7,323 bases of DNA from an uncultured Collinsella sp. Lineage in GTDB: Bacteria; Actinomycetota; Coriobacteriia; Coriobacteriales; Coriobacteriaceae. The stretch lies in assembly GCA_900554595.1 (NCBI GenBank), contig USHZ01000100.1, positions 1 to 7,323 on the forward strand, in the 5' to 3' direction. The position numbers were made by a program, and so were the translations under genes. Positions 4,856 through 7,323 of this stretch are shown piece after piece (position 1 is the stretch's first letter; each line of letters starts with the position of its first letter). The notes below the pieces were generated by a model. The model had not been told where the DNA came from. It worked only from the letters and a program-made list of their open reading frames with translations, and did no database searches.

Positions 4856-7323
4856 TTAGGCGAAGTAGGCTACGCCGCTCTCAAAGATAGGCATGAACTT
4901 GTCGCCGGGGACATGCTCAGGCACGTTGCGGTACAGGTTGTCGCCGCGGCGCTCGGCGTGGCCCATCTTGCCCAGGACGCGGCCGTCGGGGCTCGTGATG
5001 CCCTCGATGGCGAGTGCGGAGCCGTTGGGGTTGACGGAAAGATCCATGCTGGGCTTGCCGTCCTCGCCCACGTACTGCGTGGCGACCTGGCCGTTGGCGA
5101 TCAGCTGGGCGAGCACCTCGTCGTTGGCGACAAAGCGGCCCTCGCCGTGGCTGATGGCGACGGTGTAGGGGTCGTCGAGGCTGCACTGCGACAGCCACGG
5201 GGACAGGTTGGACGAGATACGGGTGCGCACCAGGCGGCTCTGATGGCGGCCGATGGTGTTAAAGGTCAGCGTGGGTGCATCCGGCGTGGCATCGACGATG
5301 TCGCCGTAGGGCACCAGGCCGAGCTTGACCAGAGCCTGGAAGCCGTTGCAGATGCCCAGCATCAGGCCGTCGCGGGCCTTGAGCAGGTCGCGGACTGCCT
5401 CGGTGACCTCGGGAGCGCGGAAGAACGCCGTGATGAACTTGGCGGAGCCGTCGGGCTCGTCACCGCCCGAGAAGCCGCCGGGGATCATGACAATCTGGCT
5501 CTCGCGGATGCGGCGGGCGAGCTCGTGGGTGCTCTCGGCGACGGCCTCCGGCGTGAGGTTGTTGATCACGAAGGTGTCGGCCTCGGCACCGGCTGCGCGG
5601 AAGGCGCGGGCGCTGTCGTACTCGCAGTTGTTGCCGGGGAACACGGGGATGATCACGCGCGGGCGGGCGATCTTGGCGCCGCCGTACACGTGGATGTCCT
5701 TGGCGCGGAAGTCGATGGTCTCGACCTCGGGGGTCTTGCCGGCGCTGCGGTAGGCGAAGACGCCCTCGATGCCGCTCTCCCAGGCCTCCTGGAGCTCGGC
5801 GAGCTCGATGACCTCGGAGCCGGTGTCGATGACATAGCCCTCGACGGTGGTACCCAGGGGCTCGACGACAACGCCGTCGGCGACCTCGGGCAGCTCGGCG
5901 TCCTCGGCGAGCTCGACGATAAAGCTGCCGTAGAGCGGGGTGAAGAGGCTCTCCACGTCCACGTCCTCGGCAAGCTCGATACCGATCTGGTTGCCGACGC
6001 ACATCTTAAAAAGGCTCTCGGCGCCGCAGCCGTAGCCGGGCGTGGAGACGGCCAGGGCGTCGCCGTTGGCGGTGAGCGCCTCGACGGCGTCAAACGCGGC
6101 GAGCAGCTGCTGAGCGTCGGGGCGGTAGTCCTCGCCGTAGGTGGCGGGGGCGATGCGGACGACGCGATGCGTCAGACCCTTGAACTCGGGCGAGACGGCA
6201 CGGGCGGCCTTACCCACGGCCACAGCGAAGCTGATCAGAGTCGGCGGAACGTTGAGCTCGCCGGCCTCGTCCTCAAACGAGCCGCTCATAGAGTCCTTGC
6301 CGCCGATGGCACCGGCACCCAGATCGACCTGGGCCATAAGGGCGCCCAGGACGGCTGCCATGGGCTTGCCCCAGCGCTCGGCCTCGGTGCGCAGACGCTC
6401 GAAGTACTCCTGGAAGGAGAGATAGGCGCGCTTGTGCTCAAAGCCGGCGGCCACGAGCTTGGCGATGGACTCGACCACGGACAGGTAGGCGCCAGCAAAC
6501 TGGTCGGCCTCCATCAGGTAGGGGTTGAAGCCCCATGCCATGGCGCTTGCCGTGGTGGTCTCGCCGTCCACGGGGAACTTGGCGACCATGGCCGAGCTCG
6601 GGGTGAGCTGCGTCTTGCCGCCAAAAGGCATAAGCACGGTTGCGGCACCGATGGTGGAGTCGAAGCGCTCGGAAAGGCCTTTGTTGGAGGCAACGTTGAG
6701 GTCGGTGACAAGCGAGGTCATGCGCTCGGCAAGCGTGGTGCCGGCCCAGCTGGGCTGCCACACGCTGCGGGCGCACACGTGGGCAACCTGGTGCTTGGGC
6801 GCGCCGTTGGAGTTGAGGAACTCGCGGGATAGGTCGACGATGGCGACGCCGTTCCAGGCCATGCGCATGCGCGGCTCGGCGGTAACCTCGGCGATAACGG
6901 TCGCCTCGAGGTTCTCCTCGGCGGCGTAGCCCATGAACTCCTCGACGTCACCGTCGGCGACGGCGCAGGCCATACGCTCCTGGGACTCGGAGATGGCGAG
7001 CTCGGTGCCGTCCAGGCCGTCGTACTTCTTGGTCACGGTGTCCAGGTCGACATACAGGCCGTCGGCAAGCTCGCCCACGGCGACCGAGACGCCGCCGGCG
7101 CCAAAGTCGTTGCAGCGCTTGATCAGACGGCAGGCGTCGCCGCGGCGGAAGAGGCGCTGCAGCTTGCGCTCAACCGGAGCGTTGCCCTTCTGGACCTCGG
7201 CGCCCGAGGTCTCGATGGACTCGGTGTTCTGGGTCTTGGAGGAGCCGGTGGCGCCGCCGATGCCGTCACGGCCGGTGCGGCCGCCCAGCAGGATGATCTT
7301 GTCGGTGGGGGCGGGGCACTCGC
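4856..7323 (-). CDS. purL: Phosphoribosylformylglycinamidine synthase, C-terminal two thirds
   Basis: This cytoplasmic enzyme performs step four of de novo purine synthesis: FGAR + glutamine + ATP to FGAM + glutamate. The 821 residues present are in one chain and run off the right edge, so the start is not in the window; full-length single-chain enzymes of this clade (the form called FGAM synthase clade II) are about 1200-1250 residues. From the edge inward one sees the synthase motif GGRTGRDGIGGATGSS (residues 13-28 of the fragment), NDFGAGGVSVAVGELADGL (about 72-90), and GGKDSMSGSFEDEAGE in the second synthase half. From about residue 554 comes the glutaminase domain: PVFPGNNCEYDSARAF, IPGGFSGGDE, the nucleophile Cys in LGICNGFQ (codon 5348-5350) and the catalytic His and Glu of GHAER (codons 4958-4960 and 4952-4954). 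The stop at 4856-4858 follows GVAYFA. The reading frame is intact, and an intrinsic terminator follows it. Confidence 0.97.
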   Translation of the reverse strand, partial: ECPAPTDKIILLGGRTGRDGIGGATGSSKTQNTESIETSGAEVQKGNAPVERKLQRLFRRGDACRLIKRCNDFGAGGVSVAVGELADGLYVDLDTVTKKYDGLDGTELAISESQERMACAVADGDVEEFMGYAAEENLEATVIAEVTAEPRMRMAWNGVAIVDLSREFLNSNGAPKHQVAHVCARSVWQPSWAGTTLAERMTSLVTDLNVASNKGLSERFDSTIGAATVLMPFGGKTQLTPSSAMVAKFPVDGETTTASAMAWGFNPYLMEADQFAGAYLSVVESIAKLVAAGFEHKRAYLSFQEYFERLRTEAERWGKPMAAVLGALMAQVDLGAGAIGGKDSMSGSFEDEAGELNVPPTLISFAVAVGKAARAVSPEFKGLTHRVVRIAPATYGEDYRPDAQQLLAAFDAVEALTANGDALAVSTPGYGCGAESLFKMCVGNQIGIELAEDVDVESLFTPLYGSFIVELAEDAELPEVADGVVVEPLGTTVEGYVIDTGSEVIELAELQEAWESGIEGVFAYRSAGKTPEVETIDFRAKDIHVYGGAKIARPRVIIPVFPGNNCEYDSARAFRAAGAEADTFVINNLTPEAVAESTHELARRIRESQIVMIPGGFSGGDEPDGSAKFITAFFRAPEVTEAVRDLLKARDGLMLGICNGFQALVKLGLVPYGDIVDATPDAPTLTFNTIGRHQSRLVRTRISSNLSPWLSQCSLDDPYTVAISHGEGRFVANDEVLAQLIANGQVATQYVGEDGKPSMDLSVNPNGSALAIEGITSPDGRVLGKMGHAERRGDNLYRNVPEHVPGDKFMPIFESGVAYFA

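Noticed and set aside
4172..6832. An 886-codon open frame on the + strand rich in Gly, Ala, Asp and His
   Set aside because: It is antisense to the EamA gene and purL, both with clear families and motifs on the - strand. Long antisense openness is expected opposite GC-rich codons, and the translation has no recognisable domain.

Overview
The base composition, codon use and gene types suggest a GC-rich gut Actinomycetota of the Collinsella/Coriobacteriia type. This is an inference from protein style and context; no rRNA or marker search could be run. Most of the window is ordinary chromosome carrying housekeeping and transport genes. The first ~570 bases look like the inside of an integrative conjugative element (ICE) gene.

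Layout from left to right. (1) Bases 1 to about 570 hold an internal piece of a polytopic VirB6/TrbL-like conjugation membrane protein on the + strand, with neither its true start nor its natural end. (2) At about 550-575 this sequence switches abruptly into the 3' part of an HD-domain phosphohydrolase gene on the - strand (start 1154), which has lost its C-terminus. Both genes are broken at the same point, so this is a rearrangement breakpoint or an assembly chimera, not a clean site-specific insertion. (3) A 212-base divergent intergenic region carries a perfect 10-bp inverted repeat around a TACAAT box. (4) An intact 2-keto-3-deoxygluconate permease gene (kdgT, 1367-2389, +) follows. (5) Next is a 186-base gap with a long 13-bp-stem hairpin, an extended -10 promoter and a structured leader. 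(6) An intact seven-helix membrane diguanylate cyclase gene (2576-3718, +) follows. (7) A convergent terminator separates it from a DMT/EamA-family exporter gene (3821-4756, -). (8) Another intrinsic terminator separates that from the C-terminal two thirds of purL (4856-7323, -), the large single-chain FGAM synthase of purine synthesis, which runs off the right edge.

Functionally the genes are mostly separate units: uptake of a pectin/uronate catabolite (KdgT), c-di-GMP signalling (GGDEF protein), small-molecule export (EamA) and de novo purine synthesis (PurL). Nothing in the window ties them into one pathway.

I do not see a previously undescribed system here. The points most worth a second look are the double-truncation junction near 560, the structured leader of the GGDEF gene, the U-tract-less hairpin next to its promoter, and the terminator that sits inside the probable leader of the EamA gene. 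Very long open frames opposite kdgT and purL are composition artefacts of GC-rich coding DNA.
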